Below, piece by piece: positions 51,616-60,786 of a stretch of 64,000 bases of DNA. The notes below the pieces were generated by a model. It was not told where the DNA came from. It saw only the letters and a list, made by a program, of their open reading frames with translations, and did no database searches. The position numbers were made by a program, and so were the translations under genes. This stretch comes from Paenibacillaceae bacterium (GTDB lineage: Bacteria; Bacillota; Bacilli; Paenibacillales; Paenibacillaceae): NCBI GenBank assembly GCA_004134985.1, contig REGQ01000022.1, positions 1 through 64,000 on the forward strand, written 5' to 3'. Every line of letters begins with the position of its first letter. The first letter of the stretch is position 1.

Positions 51616-52286
51616 TGCCGCACCTCCAGCCGATATCCGAGCCCTCGGATTGTGCTAATCCGGAAAGCATGCCGCTCTTCCGGAAACCGCTCCCGCAGAC
51701 GCTTGACATGCACATCGACCGTTCTTTCATCTCCCTCATAGTCATAACCCCAGATCTGCTCAATCAACTGATCACGTGTAAATGTTTTGCCCGGGTAGCT
51801 GGCGAGCTTGAACAGCAGCTCGAATTCCTTAAGCGGCAGTGTAATCTCTTGCTGGCCCTCACGACACTCGAAAGTATCGCGTCGCAGTGTAAGATCACCG
51901 ATTTGCACAATTTGCGAGGTCATAATCCGATATCGTTTCAATAAAGCTTTCACTCGTGCGACAAGCACCATGGGGTCGAACGGCTTTACGAGGTAATCAT
52001 CTGTTCCAAGTGCGAAGCCTTTCACAATCTGAGACGTTTCGCCTTTGGCTGTGAGCATGAGCAAAGGCAGGTCGCTCTGCTTGCGCAGCTCGCGGCAAAG
52101 CTCCCACCCATCCATGCCCGGCATCATAATATCAAGGACGACCAGATCAACCTTTATATCGTCGAGAATCCGCAGCGCTTCCAGACCATTCGCCGCTTCA
52201 ACGACCTCCAGCCCTTCCAGTCCCATAAAATGCACAATCAACTCCCTGATATGCGGATCATCATCGACAATTAATAAGCGAGTCAT
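51612..52286 (-). CDS. OmpR/PhoB-family response regulator
   Basis: 224 residues. The receiver domain has DDD at 8-10 and D52 in DLVVLDIMMPGMDGWE. The C-terminal winged helix contains LIEQIWGYDYEGDERTVDVH and ends FRISTIRGLGYRLEVR. It lies 67 bp after the ABC exporter genes and overlaps its kinase by 4 bp, so the four genes likely form one operon in which the system regulates the DrrAB-like exporter. Confidence 0.92.
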   Translation of the reverse strand: MTRLLIVDDDPHIRELIVHFMGLEGLEVVEAANGLEALRILDDIKVDLVVLDIMMPGMDGWELCRELRKQSDLPLLMLTAKGETSQIVKGFALGTDDYLVKPFDPMVLVARVKALLKRYRIMTSQIVQIGDLTLRRDTFECREGQQEITLPLKEFELLFKLASYPGKTFTRDQLIEQIWGYDYEGDERTVDVHVKRLRERFPEERHAFRISTIRGLGYRLEVRQ

Positions 52287-52353
52287 CCAGTCACCTCATT
52301 TGCATTATTTTATCCTTCCGTTTCCTTGAAAAACCGGCAAGCAAGCCTCCCCT

Positions 52354-53175
52354 CTATGTCCGTCTCATATAGGCCCGCACTGTGAGCGGAGCGAAGATTG
52401 CTACGATAACCGCCGCGCCAATGAGAGAGATCACTAAATCCCCGCCAATCGTGCCGTGGTTGGCAAGATCACGAACGGCTGTAACAAGATGCGAGACCGG
52501 GTTGATATTTGAGAACCACTGGAGCCACTTAGGCATCGTATCAACAGGAACGAAGGCGTTGGAGATGAAGGTGAGCGGGAATAGCACAATCATCGAGATT
52601 CCCTGTACGCTTGAAGCCGTACGTGCAATGACACCGAAAAATGCAAAAATCCAACTGATTGCCCATGCACATACAATGACCAGAATTGCAGCAAGCGCTA
52701 CGTATGCCAGGCCTCCTTCAGGCCGATATCCCATAATAAATCCCATTGTAAAGGTGAGTACTGTTGCAATTGTATAACGGATTGTATCTGCCAGCAACGC
52801 CCCGGCAAGCGGCGCGATACGTGCGATCGGCAGCGACTTGAAACGGTCGAACACGCCCTTGTCCATGTCCTCCCGCAGCTGGACGCCCGTGACGATGGAG
52901 GTCGTAATGACCGTCTGCACTAGGATTCCGGGAATGATGACAGGCAAATAATTGGCTACATTTCCTGAGATGGCCCCGCCAAAAATATAGGCAAACATGA
53001 GGGTGAAAATAATGGGCTGGAGCGTAACGTCGAATAGCTGCTCGGGCGTGCGCCTAATCTTCAGCAGCCCCCGATACGCCATTGTGAGCGAGTTGCGAAC
53101 CGTTTGGCCCAGGCTTGTATATTTCTTCAACTGACGATTGGCCCCCGAAATTGTTGAAGTTGAAGTGATCTTCAT
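52354..53175 (-). CDS. ABC-2-type exporter permease, DrrB-like
   Basis: 273 residues from the ATG at 53175 (GAGGAGG upstream), overlapping the ATPase gene by 4 bp. Six predicted helices; MAYRGLLKIRRTPEQLFDVT and the core FPLTFISNAFVPVDTMPKWLQWFSNINPVS are characteristic of daunorubicin-type DrrB permeases. It exports hydrophobic drugs with the DrrA-like ATPase. Confidence 0.9.
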   Translation of the reverse strand: MKITSTSTISGANRQLKKYTSLGQTVRNSLTMAYRGLLKIRRTPEQLFDVTLQPIIFTLMFAYIFGGAISGNVANYLPVIIPGILVQTVITTSIVTGVQLREDMDKGVFDRFKSLPIARIAPLAGALLADTIRYTIATVLTFTMGFIMGYRPEGGLAYVALAAILVIVCAWAISWIFAFFGVIARTASSVQGISMIVLFPLTFISNAFVPVDTMPKWLQWFSNINPVSHLVTAVRDLANHGTIGGDLVISLIGAAVIVAIFAPLTVRAYMRRT

Positions 53176-54203
53176 ATGCTCGCCTCCTCTGTTTCGTTTG
53201 ATTCTTCCATCGTTCCCGTCGTGTTCTCCTTTACGCATTGGCCGGTTATGTTCAAAAACACCTCATCGAGAGTTGGCTTCTGCACACTGATCTCGGCCAA
53301 ATGAATACCTGTGTTGCGAAGCGCGATAAGCAGGTCCGTCACCCTGTCGGCATCCGCCAGCGGTGCCGTAATCTTGGCGGCTTCTGCCGTTACATTCGGC
53401 TCGATCCCCAGCACCTGCTCGACGATCCGACGGGTGCCCTCGATGTCCTGCGAATGTTGAACTTTCAATTGCAGCGACGAAGTACCGACTGATGACTTCA
53501 GCTCATCTACCGTACCTTCCGCCACGACATGGCCTTTATCGATAACCGCAATCCGATCAGCCAGTTGATCAGCCTCATCGAGATACTGCGTTGTTAATAG
53601 TACAGTGGACCCTGTCTTGACCAGCCGGCGGATCGTAACCCACATCTGCGCACGCGTGCGCGGGTCCAGCCCGGTCGTCGGTTCATCCAGAAAGATAAGC
53701 GGAGGCTGTGCAATAAGACTTGCCGCCAAATCCAGCCGGCGGCGCATGCCCCCGGAGAAATTTTTGAGCGGGCGCCTTGCAGCTTCTGTCAGTCCGAATT
53801 CCTCCAGCAAATCTGCAGCTTTGCGCCGTGCCTCAGCGCGTCCCAGCCCAAGCAGCCGGGAGAAGATGACCAGATTCTCCGTTGCACTGAGCGACTCGTC
53901 GACCGACGCATACTGGCCCGTCACCCCAATCAATTGACGCACAATATGCGGCTCTTTCACCACATCATGCCCGAAAATGCGAGCCGAACCGGCATCCAGT
54001 CTGAGCAGCGTTGCCAGCATTCGGATTGTCGTCGTCTTGCCCGCCCCATTGGGACCCAGCACACCGTAGATCGTCCCGGCGCGCACGTTCAAATCTACTC
54101 CATCTACTGCGCGATGATTGCCAAAGGTTTTGACGAGACCCCGCGCTTCTACTGCCCAGTCTCCCTGCTCGTTCCATCCTTCTCTACTCTGTCCTTCATT
54201 CAT
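53172..54203 (-). CDS. ABC exporter ATPase, DrrA-like
   Basis: 343 residues. Walker A GPNGAGKTTT (about 50-59), signature FSGGMRRRLDLAASL, Walker B LIFLDEPTTGLDP and a His-switch-type region at TTQYLDEADQLADRI. The C-terminal DrrA extension (about 245-340) includes LAEISVQKPTLDEVFLNITG. Partner of the DrrB-like permease; together they form a drug or lantibiotic exporter. First gene of the operon. Confidence 0.93.
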   Translation of the reverse strand: MNEGQSREGWNEQGDWAVEARGLVKTFGNHRAVDGVDLNVRAGTIYGVLGPNGAGKTTTIRMLATLLRLDAGSARIFGHDVVKEPHIVRQLIGVTGQYASVDESLSATENLVIFSRLLGLGRAEARRKAADLLEEFGLTEAARRPLKNFSGGMRRRLDLAASLIAQPPLIFLDEPTTGLDPRTRAQMWVTIRRLVKTGSTVLLTTQYLDEADQLADRIAVIDKGHVVAEGTVDELKSSVGTSSLQLKVQHSQDIEGTRRIVEQVLGIEPNVTAEAAKITAPLADADRVTDLLIALRNTGIHLAEISVQKPTLDEVFLNITGQCVKENTTGTMEESNETEEASI

Positions 54204-54343
54204 TGTGGTTCCTCCCTGTTACGTTTATATAAGGATGGTAACGCACGTTTATGAACTGGATATGAATAGTGAGGTCCGCCTTTCTTCCGCTCACCCCCAC
54301 AAAATGATGATAGGGAGAATAACAAGGAAGTCCACAACATAAC

Positions 54344-54375
54344 AAAACCGGCAAAAGCATTTTCGCTCTTGCCGG
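54344..54375 (-). terminator. Terminator of the CAP-domain gene
   Basis: CCGGCAAAAGC pairs with GCTCTTGCCGG, continuing on the minus strand into TTTTGTTATG. It lies about 60 bases past the stop of the 54433 gene. Confidence 0.8.
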
Positions 54376-54432
54376 CGACAGCTGACTGATGACACGTGAC
54401 AGCTTATCTATATTTGATTCGCTCACTGCATA

Positions 54433-55188
54433 CTAACCGATAAATTGCTGCACCCACGTGCCATTATAGTACGCAATTCCGATTTCAGTGAAGCTGTTCT
54501 TCAAAATGTTGGCACGATGACCGGGACTGTTCATCCACTGATTCATGACTTCCGCCGGACTTCTCTGGCCTTTGGCAATGTTCTCCCCAGCCGAGCTGTA
54601 GCTGATGCCAAATGACTTCATCATATCAAACGGAGATCCGTAGGTTGGCGACTGATGATCAAAATAATTGTTGTTGTGCATATCCTCCGCTTTGGCCATC
54701 GCTACTTTGGAAAGCTGAGTGTTCATGGTGAGAGCATTCAAGCCTGCTTTCGTTCTTTCCTGATTGACTAAATTCAATACTTCCTGCTCAAATTGGGATG
54801 CATTAGCATTGCCATTAGCACTGCCATTGCTGGGCTGTTGCGGATTCACAGACGGATTCGCAGGCTGTTGCGGATTTACAGACGGGTTCACAGGCTGTTG
54901 CGGATTTACAGACGGGTTCACAGGCTGTTGAACTGGTGATTGGTTATCATTTAACCAGTCTAACCAATTCGGAGCTTCATTCGGCGCTTGCTGCATCCTG
55001 ACGGATGATTTCCCGTCATCCTTTGTAGAAATCGATGAAGCTTGCGTCAAGTTTGAGCGGCTTTCGTCATGGCGGGCCGGAGCTTCAGCCTTGGATTGCA
55101 GAGGCGGCGCCTGCTTAGGTGCTACAGAGCCGCCCGAACAACCTGTCACAACCAGCACTAAGGCTGCTATTAAGATGTAGTGTTTAAT
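54433..55188 (-). CDS. CAP-domain (YkwD-like) lipoprotein with possible ATT start
   Basis: About 251 residues if translation starts at the ATT at 55188. AGGAGGG lies 6 bases before it, and only this start gives a complete lipoprotein signal: IKHYILIAALVLVVTGCSGG, Cys 17. The first conventional start, GTG 55158, would cut the signal peptide. The middle is Pro/Asn/Gln-rich with three 10-residue repeats (QPVNPSVNPQ), encoded by 30-bp repeats at 54833-54929. The C-terminal CAP/SCP domain (about 125-251) includes NLVNQERTKAGLNALTMN and MNQWMNSPGHRANILK. YkwD-like proteins are secreted and of unknown activity. Confidence 0.78.
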   Translation of the reverse strand: MKHYILIAALVLVVTGCSGGSVAPKQAPPLQSKAEAPARHDESRSNLTQASSISTKDDGKSSVRMQQAPNEAPNWLDWLNDNQSPVQQPVNPSVNPQQPVNPSVNPQQPANPSVNPQQPSNGSANGNANASQFEQEVLNLVNQERTKAGLNALTMNTQLSKVAMAKAEDMHNNNYFDHQSPTYGSPFDMMKSFGISYSSAGENIAKGQRSPAEVMNQWMNSPGHRANILKNSFTEIGIAYYNGTWVQQFIG

Positions 55189-55363
55189 GACAAACCCTCC
55201 TTGGATACAATGTAGTGTTCTTTATTTAAACAAAGTTTCTGCAAAGCGCCTTCAATTTATTCAGACCCAGAGCGAGGGGAATCGGGATAACAGGTACACC
55301 TTGTCTAAAACAGTGCTATATATGTTACAATGGTTATATAATCACAACCGGAGGATTATTAAG

Positions 55364-56740
55364 ATGCAAAAATTAGGCAGAAACGATCCATGTCATTGCG
55401 GAAGTAACCTGAAATACAAAAAATGCTGTCTCGACAAAGATGAAGCGAACAAAATCGCGCGGATTACGACGCCAGCGAATCCCGAAGCAGCGCTCTATCA
55501 CTTCATTGAAACTGAACTTTCATGGCCCAATGTATTTCATCAATTGATCGCGGAACATTTTACAAACCAGACCATTGGCTTCTATCCACACGATCAACTA
55601 GCAGCCATTCTCAAGATGTGGGAGCATTATGCGAACGCAGTTGTTCCCGTGTCCAAAAAACCGGGCGTTTTCCCTGCAGCCTTGGAGTATATTTTGTGCC
55701 AGAATTTCGGTCATCAGACAACCCAGCAGGAATTGGCAGCCAAATACAATATATCTGCAACAACCTTATCTCAACGTGCCAACCAAATTTTCGATTACAT
55801 GGACGAACATCTCCCCTCGATCTCGGAAGATAACGGTTCGCCCGTTGCACCTCCGAATTCCCGGTTTGCTTTGGAACAGGAGATGGGCGCTATTTCCTCC
55901 TTGCTGGAGAATCAAAACTTCGCATCCATTGAAGAAGTAAACTCATTTATGCAGAAGCATTTAAACGAAAAACCAACTCCCTCTAAGCCAAAAAAAGGCA
56001 TCTCCAAAGCGGAACAGGCTTCCGAGCTCATATATGATGCTTGGGATGAGCCGAACGTCAAAAGACGAATCAAGCTGGCACAGGATGCGCTCCTGCTTTA
56101 TCCGGGCAGTGTTGATGCATACAATATTCTCGCGGAAAGTGCGGCCGCATCCCCCAAAGAAAGAGCCTATTACTACAAGCAAGGAATGCTCATTGGAGAA
56201 CAGGAACTGGGGGAAGCCTTTTTCAAGGAGCATAAAGGTCATTTCTGGGGGTACTTTCCGACTCGGCCTTATATGAGAGCCAAGAAGGGATACGCCGAGA
56301 CATGCGCCGATATGTTGAATATTCCCGAAGCAATCAGACATTACCGGGAATTGTTGGAATTGAATCCTGGCGACAATCAAGGCGTTCGCGAATTGCTCCT
56401 GTCCGCCTATATAGAGAGCAGCGCCTGGGAGGACGCCGAAGATTTAATTAAAAAATACGATGATGATTCAGCATATTTCAACTATAGCCGCATTTTGGCA
56501 GCGTTTGGGTTGTACGGCAATTCTCCAACCGAGCTTGCACCTTTTTTCAAGAGAGCCATTGCACAGAATCCACATGTCCCAGCATTTTTGCTCGGCAAGA
56601 AGCGACTCCCGCGCGAAATGCCGGAATATATCGGGTGGGGCGATGTTAATGAGGCCATTGCTTACGTGCTCTTGAATAATTATTTATGGCAAAGCAACCC
56701 TGGCTTGCTTCAGCTACTGGCGAGCAGAAAAAAACGTTGA
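55364..56740 (+). CDS. SEC-C motif protein with helical/TPR-like repeats
   Basis: 458 residues from the ATG at 55364, with GGAGG upstream. The N-terminal SEC-C zinc motif GRNDPCHCGSNLKYKKCC (residues 5-22) is the metal- and RNA/SecB-binding module known from SecA. An HTH-like segment (TTQQELAAKYNISATTLSQR) and tetratricopeptide-like helices (about 260-400: AQDALLLYPGSVDAYNILAE, YRELLELNPGDNQGVRELLL) follow. Exact role unknown; such proteins may act as adaptors. Terminator directly downstream. Confidence 0.8.
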   Translation: MQKLGRNDPCHCGSNLKYKKCCLDKDEANKIARITTPANPEAALYHFIETELSWPNVFHQLIAEHFTNQTIGFYPHDQLAAILKMWEHYANAVVPVSKKPGVFPAALEYILCQNFGHQTTQQELAAKYNISATTLSQRANQIFDYMDEHLPSISEDNGSPVAPPNSRFALEQEMGAISSLLENQNFASIEEVNSFMQKHLNEKPTPSKPKKGISKAEQASELIYDAWDEPNVKRRIKLAQDALLLYPGSVDAYNILAESAAASPKERAYYYKQGMLIGEQELGEAFFKEHKGHFWGYFPTRPYMRAKKGYAETCADMLNIPEAIRHYRELLELNPGDNQGVRELLLSAYIESSAWEDAEDLIKKYDDDSAYFNYSRILAAFGLYGNSPTELAPFFKRAIAQNPHVPAFLLGKKRLPREMPEYIGWGDVNEAIAYVLLNNYLWQSNPGLLQLLASRKKR

Positions 56741-56746
56741 CAATGA

Positions 56747-56790
56747 GAGCCGACGATCACAATGATCTTCGGCTCTTGTTATTTATTATG
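56747..56790 (+). terminator. Terminator of the SEC-C gene
   Basis: GAGCCGA (56747-56753) pairs with TCGGCTC (56769-56775), followed by TTGTTATTTATT. Confidence 0.85.
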
Positions 56791-56903
56791 GTCCTTTTTG
56801 CATCATTCAAATGACGTTATCTTGCTGTTATATTCAATTTTGCTTCCATCGAGATGTGATTGAGGTATATTAGTAGTACAACGTGTGGATAAGGAGCAGG
56901 GTA

Positions 56904-57602
56904 ATGGGGAAAGCAATCAAGGGACAATTACGCGAGTTGGCGGATGTGGATTATCAAAAATTTACCGCAGCGCTGATTCCGAATATTACTAATGTGTTGG
57001 GCGTTCGGCTGCCCGAACTGCGCAAATTGGCCAAAAAAATTGCCCGAGAAGATTGGCGAGCTTACCTTCAACAGGCTGAGAGCACGTATTTTGAAGAAGT
57101 CATGCTGCAAGGCATGGTCATTGGCTATTTAAAAACAGATATTGAAGAAATTTTGCATCGGGTAGCTGATTTTGTACCCAAAATCGATAATTGGTCGGTA
57201 TGCGACAGCTTTTGTATCGGGCTAAAAGTGACGAAAACGAATATGGAAACGGTATGGGGTTTCCTGCAGCCGTATCTACGCTCGAATGAAGAGTATGAAA
57301 TCCGGTTTGGCGTCGTTATGCTGCTAGATTTTTATATTGAAGAGGAGTATATCACTGAGGTTTTACAGCTGTTAGACAGCATCAAACATGAAGGCTATTA
57401 TGTCAAAATGGCGGTTGCGTGGGCCATATCGATCTGTTACGTGAAGTTTCCCGAGCAGACGATGACATACTTGAGAAACAATACGCTGGATGATTTTTCG
57501 TTCAACAAAGCGCTGCAAAAAATAACGGAATCCTACCGTGTAGATCAGGAAAGCAAGAAAATCATCCGCAGCATGAAACGAAAAAAACTCCCAATGCGCT
57601 GA
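56904..57602 (+). CDS. AlkD-like DNA alkylation repair protein
   Basis: 232 residues from the ATG at 56904 (AAGGAG upstream). It is built from HEAT-like helical repeats of the PF08713 DNA alkylation repair family: VLGVRLPELRKLAKKIARED, WSVCDSFCIGLKV (with the conserved W and D of AlkD-type proteins), FGVVMLLDFYIEEEYI, and YYVKMAVAWAISICYVKFPE. AlkD excises bulky or cationic alkylated bases. It complements adaA-ogt-alkA elsewhere in the window but is not in that operon. Confidence 0.85.
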   Translation: MGKAIKGQLRELADVDYQKFTAALIPNITNVLGVRLPELRKLAKKIAREDWRAYLQQAESTYFEEVMLQGMVIGYLKTDIEEILHRVADFVPKIDNWSVCDSFCIGLKVTKTNMETVWGFLQPYLRSNEEYEIRFGVVMLLDFYIEEEYITEVLQLLDSIKHEGYYVKMAVAWAISICYVKFPEQTMTYLRNNTLDDFSFNKALQKITESYRVDQESKKIIRSMKRKKLPMR

Positions 57603-57630
57603 ACACTATTTCTTCCTCAATCGCCATTCT

Positions 57631-57675
57631 AAGCTGGATTGCTCATCTATCTTACAAAAGATGGAAATCCAGCTT
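57631..57675. terminator. Hairpin between convergent genes
   Basis: AAGCTGGATT (57631-57640) pairs with AATCCAGCTT (57666-57675), with an inner CATCT/AGATG stem. No strong T run on either strand, so its terminator role is plausible but unproven. Confidence 0.5.
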
Positions 57676-57714
57676 CAAAAAGCGATTGCTTCGTTTTTCA
57701 ATATTCCTTCTTCC

Positions 57715-58527
57715 CTACGGCTCAAAGCCTGGTTGGCTAATAAATAGCTGATCCTCAGAAAAATATTGTTTTAATCGGTCATAAACGATCCGGTAAGCAG
57801 AAGGGCTATACCATTCTTCCAATCCCAATTGCTTATATAAAGCTTCGATCCCCATCTTCCGGGTACGTTTCCCGCCGCTGCCGTCTCCCATAAAATAATC
57901 ATCCACGCATACCCGGTCAACCAATGGCCTTAATAGCTCAGCCAACCGTGCGCTGCTCGGCAACAAAGGCGCAATGGCAGCCTGTGTTGGCACACCCGCC
58001 TCAGCTAATAATTGAAGCGTCTTTAATCGGGCAGCTATGGGTGGAGCTTGTGGCGAAAAGTGCTTTCTGATTTCCTCCAGATCCGTTTCGACCGTCATGC
58101 TGACTCGAACATGCTTGCCAAGGCGAAGCAGAAGATCAATATCTCGACGAACAAGCGGGCTTCGCGTCTGCACGAGCAAGAAATCGGGCGGGTCGCAAGC
58201 CATGACCTCCAATAAAGAACGAGTAATCTGTTCTTTGTTCTCGATGGGCTGATACGGGTCTGTGCTTGATGACATGAAAATCGTGACAGGTCCTTTGGTC
58301 TTGGCTTTTTGATACTCCTTCTGAAAAACCGCTGCCGCCTCTTTCTTGATATCAACCCACGTTCCCCACTCTGCCCCGCGGAAGATTGCGACCGGCATTT
58401 GTCGGACATAACAATAAGAACAACCGAACGAGCAGCCCGTATACGGATTAAGCGAATGACTATAGCCGGCAAGAAAACCTGTTCCCTTATTCAAAAGGGT
58501 TTTTGGATATTTGTAGAGTATCTTCAT
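57715..58527 (-). CDS. SPL-family radical SAM protein
   Basis: 270 residues. Radical SAM cluster motif C32-x3-C36-x2-C39 in TGCSFGCSYCYVRQMP. The SplB-type features FMSSSTDPYQPIE and LLVQTRSPLVRRDIDLL follow. These proteins resemble spore photoproduct lyase but lack its other signature cysteine region as far as I can see, so the substrate is unknown. ATG start without a strong Shine-Dalgarno box. The stop of the PEP-mutase-like gene upstream is 18 bases away. Confidence 0.85.
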   Translation of the reverse strand: MKILYKYPKTLLNKGTGFLAGYSHSLNPYTGCSFGCSYCYVRQMPVAIFRGAEWGTWVDIKKEAAAVFQKEYQKAKTKGPVTIFMSSSTDPYQPIENKEQITRSLLEVMACDPPDFLLVQTRSPLVRRDIDLLLRLGKHVRVSMTVETDLEEIRKHFSPQAPPIAARLKTLQLLAEAGVPTQAAIAPLLPSSARLAELLRPLVDRVCVDDYFMGDGSGGKRTRKMGIEALYKQLGLEEWYSPSAYRIVYDRLKQYFSEDQLFISQPGFEP

Positions 58528-58545
58528 CCATTTACTCCTAGAAGT

Positions 58546-59313
58546 TTAGTCATTGCCTAGATAGGCAATGGCGTCGCTCGTACTCTTTTCAAATTGAGCC
58601 ATCAACGTAAGATACGGACCTGGACCATAACTAATGCGTGAAACGCCTGCGCTAGCCAGGCGCCGAATAAACTCACTCGTTTCGAGGATCATAATATTAA
58701 CAGGAAGCGAAGAACGATCGCAGAGCTCTCTTATGAGATCCAAATTGGCCAACCCAGGAACAAAGATGCCGGAAGCGCCGGCCGCTGCATAAGCTTTCGT
58801 ACGATCCAGCACTTCCTCCAGCAAATCAGGCGTATGCTCGCTACAATCACGTTTGAAAAACACATCCGTCCGCGCATTAATAAACAACGGGTTTGAAGCT
58901 TGATCGGCTTCTTCACGGATAACACGAATACGTGCGCTTTGCTCATCAACCGAATAAAGCCGGTTGTCCGAATCGCCAACGATTTGATCCTCTACATTAA
59001 TGCCAGCTACGCCGGTCTCAATCACCTGTTTTACGTGATGTCTTAATTCAGTTACGTCTGCTGCATAACCGCTCTCTATATCGAAGGTGACGGGGAGCGT
59101 GACCGCGCCCACAATTCGTTTCACATTTTCGACAGCCAATTCAAAGGGAATATGCTCGCCATCTGTATAGCCGTTAGCTCGGGAGACCGAATTGCTCCCC
59201 GTTGCCACAGCTTTGCCGCCTGCTTGTTGAATGATTTGGGCTGTACCCGCGTCCCATACATTATATAAAATCAACGGCTTCCCTTTTACGTGCAAGTCAT
59301 GAAATATTGTCAT
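58546..59313 (-). CDS. Isocitrate lyase/PEP mutase family protein
   Basis: 255 residues. TIM barrel of the phosphoenolpyruvate mutase/isocitrate lyase superfamily: ILYNVWDAGTAQIIQQAGGK, VTFDIESGYA, GINVEDQIVGD and LFINARTDVFFK supply the metal- and substrate-binding residues. Members include methylisocitrate lyase and carboxyphosphonoenolpyruvate mutases. The typical KKCGH-type catalytic loop of isocitrate lyase is not evident, so the reaction is open. On the same strand as the radical SAM gene. Confidence 0.85.
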   Translation of the reverse strand: MTIFHDLHVKGKPLILYNVWDAGTAQIIQQAGGKAVATGSNSVSRANGYTDGEHIPFELAVENVKRIVGAVTLPVTFDIESGYAADVTELRHHVKQVIETGVAGINVEDQIVGDSDNRLYSVDEQSARIRVIREEADQASNPLFINARTDVFFKRDCSEHTPDLLEEVLDRTKAYAAAGASGIFVPGLANLDLIRELCDRSSLPVNIMILETSEFIRRLASAGVSRISYGPGPYLTLMAQFEKSTSDAIAYLGND

Positions 59314-59485
59314 TGCTTTATCCTCCTTAAATTAAGTAATGGTCTCTATTTCGCATCGTGAAATATAATGCATGATTAGTTGGAGATTAGCTCGTCCCCT
59401 ACGAACAGTATAATCCCAAAACAAACTCTTGTACGCATTCTTGGATATAACAGCAAGATAACGAAACCTGTTATTGATATTATCC

Positions 59486-59533
59486 TTGACATGGGAAGCT
59501 TTGTCAGCTAAATTTATTTATAAGTTAATAAAT
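59486..59533 (+). promoter_or_regulatory. Promoter and TetR operator of the TetR gene
   Basis: TTGACA (59486-59491), 17-bp spacer, TAAATT (59509-59514). The 22-bp near-palindrome at 59512-59533 (half-site ATTTATTTATA) overlaps the -10 and agrees with the site at 60131-60152 in 19 of 22 positions. It is the likely autoregulatory operator. Confidence 0.7.
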
Positions 59534-59549
59534 GAATGAGGAGTCAGCT

Positions 59550-60065
59550 ATGGTTAACCATGACATACGTAAAGAACAGATCATCGATAAAGCGATTGAA
59601 TTGTTCTCCGAGAAGGGCTATTACAAGACAACAAGCGGCCAGGTCGCACAAGCGGTTGGGGTGACTCAACCCTATGTTTATTATTTTTTCAAAAACAAAG
59701 AAGAATTGTTCAAGGCGGTCATTGACAAAGCGGTTCAACGTCTCTATGAATCTTTTTCCACTTTTGCAGAAGCGCCTGCGGACCTTATCATTGACCAAAT
59801 GGGAGAAGCGTTCGATGAGATCTTACAGAACAACCGCCAGGAGATTCTGCTGATCATGTTGTCCCAATCGATCTCCGAACCTGAGATCCGCCAGCATGTT
59901 AGAGAAAAATATCGTTTTATGCATGAAGAGATTACGAAGATCATCAGGCAATCTGGAATTGCTGACCCTGAGATCGAAGCCGCCCAATTCATTGGCATGG
60001 GACTGATGATAACAACTGCTGAAGTGCTCGATCTCCCGCAACTCCGCCTATTTAAAGAAGATTAA
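59550..60065 (+). CDS. TetR-family repressor
   Basis: 171 residues from the ATG at 59550, with GAGGAG upstream. The HTH (about 8-55) reads IIDKAIELFSEKGYYKTTSG and VAQAVGVTQPYVYYFFKNKEEL. The C-terminal ligand domain (about 60-171) is helical with no recognised ligand motif. It likely represses itself and the methyltransferase/MMPL pair through the repeated AT-rich palindrome upstream of both units. Confidence 0.9.
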   Translation: MVNHDIRKEQIIDKAIELFSEKGYYKTTSGQVAQAVGVTQPYVYYFFKNKEELFKAVIDKAVQRLYESFSTFAEAPADLIIDQMGEAFDEILQNNRQEILLIMLSQSISEPEIRQHVREKYRFMHEEITKIIRQSGIADPEIEAAQFIGMGLMITTAEVLDLPQLRLFKED

Positions 60066-60130
60066 AAAACACAAGCGACAACTTCGCAACATGGCTGCAC
60101 TATATGTGCCGCCATCTCTTTTGCAGCATT

Positions 60131-60152
60131 ATTTATTTATATATAAATAAAT
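60131..60152 (+). promoter_or_regulatory. Perfect 22-bp palindromic operator
   Basis: Half-site ATTTATTTATA followed by its exact complement TATAAATAAAT, ending 24 bases before the methyltransferase start. It is a near copy of the site in the TetR promoter and so a probable binding site of that repressor. Confidence 0.8.
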
Positions 60153-60176
60153 ACACTCGTAAAAAGGAGATTTATT

Positions 60177-60743
60177 ATGATTAAAAGCACTTTTCATGAC
60201 AAGTTATTATTTCTTTACAAATACTTTCGCTATCCCAAGCAGATTGGAAGCGTCACTCCCAGTTCGAAGTTCCTTGCCTTGGAGATGGCAACCGGAATCA
60301 ACTGGCACCAAACCAGGTCGATCGCAGAGTTAGGGGCAGGAACCGGGACGGTAACGCAGTGGATCAGTGCCTTGAATATTACGCGTGCCGAAGTAATTTT
60401 ATTTGAGAAAGACGGAGACTTGCGCTCGCATCTGCAATGTCAAAATCCGGACACGCCAATTTACCCCGATGCGCTTCAAATCCGGGATGCCTTGCGGAGA
60501 ACGGGCATAGCACAGCTCGACGCCGTCATCAGCGGGCTCCCTTTCTACAATTTCGATCAAAACACGCGTGAACATCTGCTTGAAGAGATCAGCTCAGCGC
60601 TCAAGCCGGGCGGGCAATTCATTGCCTTCCAGTACTCATTGCAAATGAAAAAGACACTTCAGCAGCGGTTCACACTCGATAAAATTTCTTTTGTCCCGTG
60701 GAATTTCCCCCCTGCCTTCGTCTACTTCTGTCGCAACAAATAA
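60177..60743 (+). CDS. SAM-dependent methyltransferase, phospholipid N-methyltransferase-like
   Basis: 188 residues, ATG preceded by AAAAAGGAG. Class I SAM fold: motif I IAELGAGTGTVTQWI, motif II region VILFEKDGDLRSHL, and the motif IV-like VISGLPFYNF. The opening LLFLYKYFRYPKQIGSVTPSS resembles PmtA/UbiE-like phospholipid methyltransferases. It may modify membrane lipid or act with the MMPL exporter that starts 43 bases downstream. Confidence 0.75.
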   Translation: MIKSTFHDKLLFLYKYFRYPKQIGSVTPSSKFLALEMATGINWHQTRSIAELGAGTGTVTQWISALNITRAEVILFEKDGDLRSHLQCQNPDTPIYPDALQIRDALRRTGIAQLDAVISGLPFYNFDQNTREHLLEEISSALKPGGQFIAFQYSLQMKKTLQQRFTLDKISFVPWNFPPAFVYFCRNK

Positions 60744-60786
60744 TAATATAGGCTTGTTAATCATTCAGAGAGCAGGTGTTTTGACT

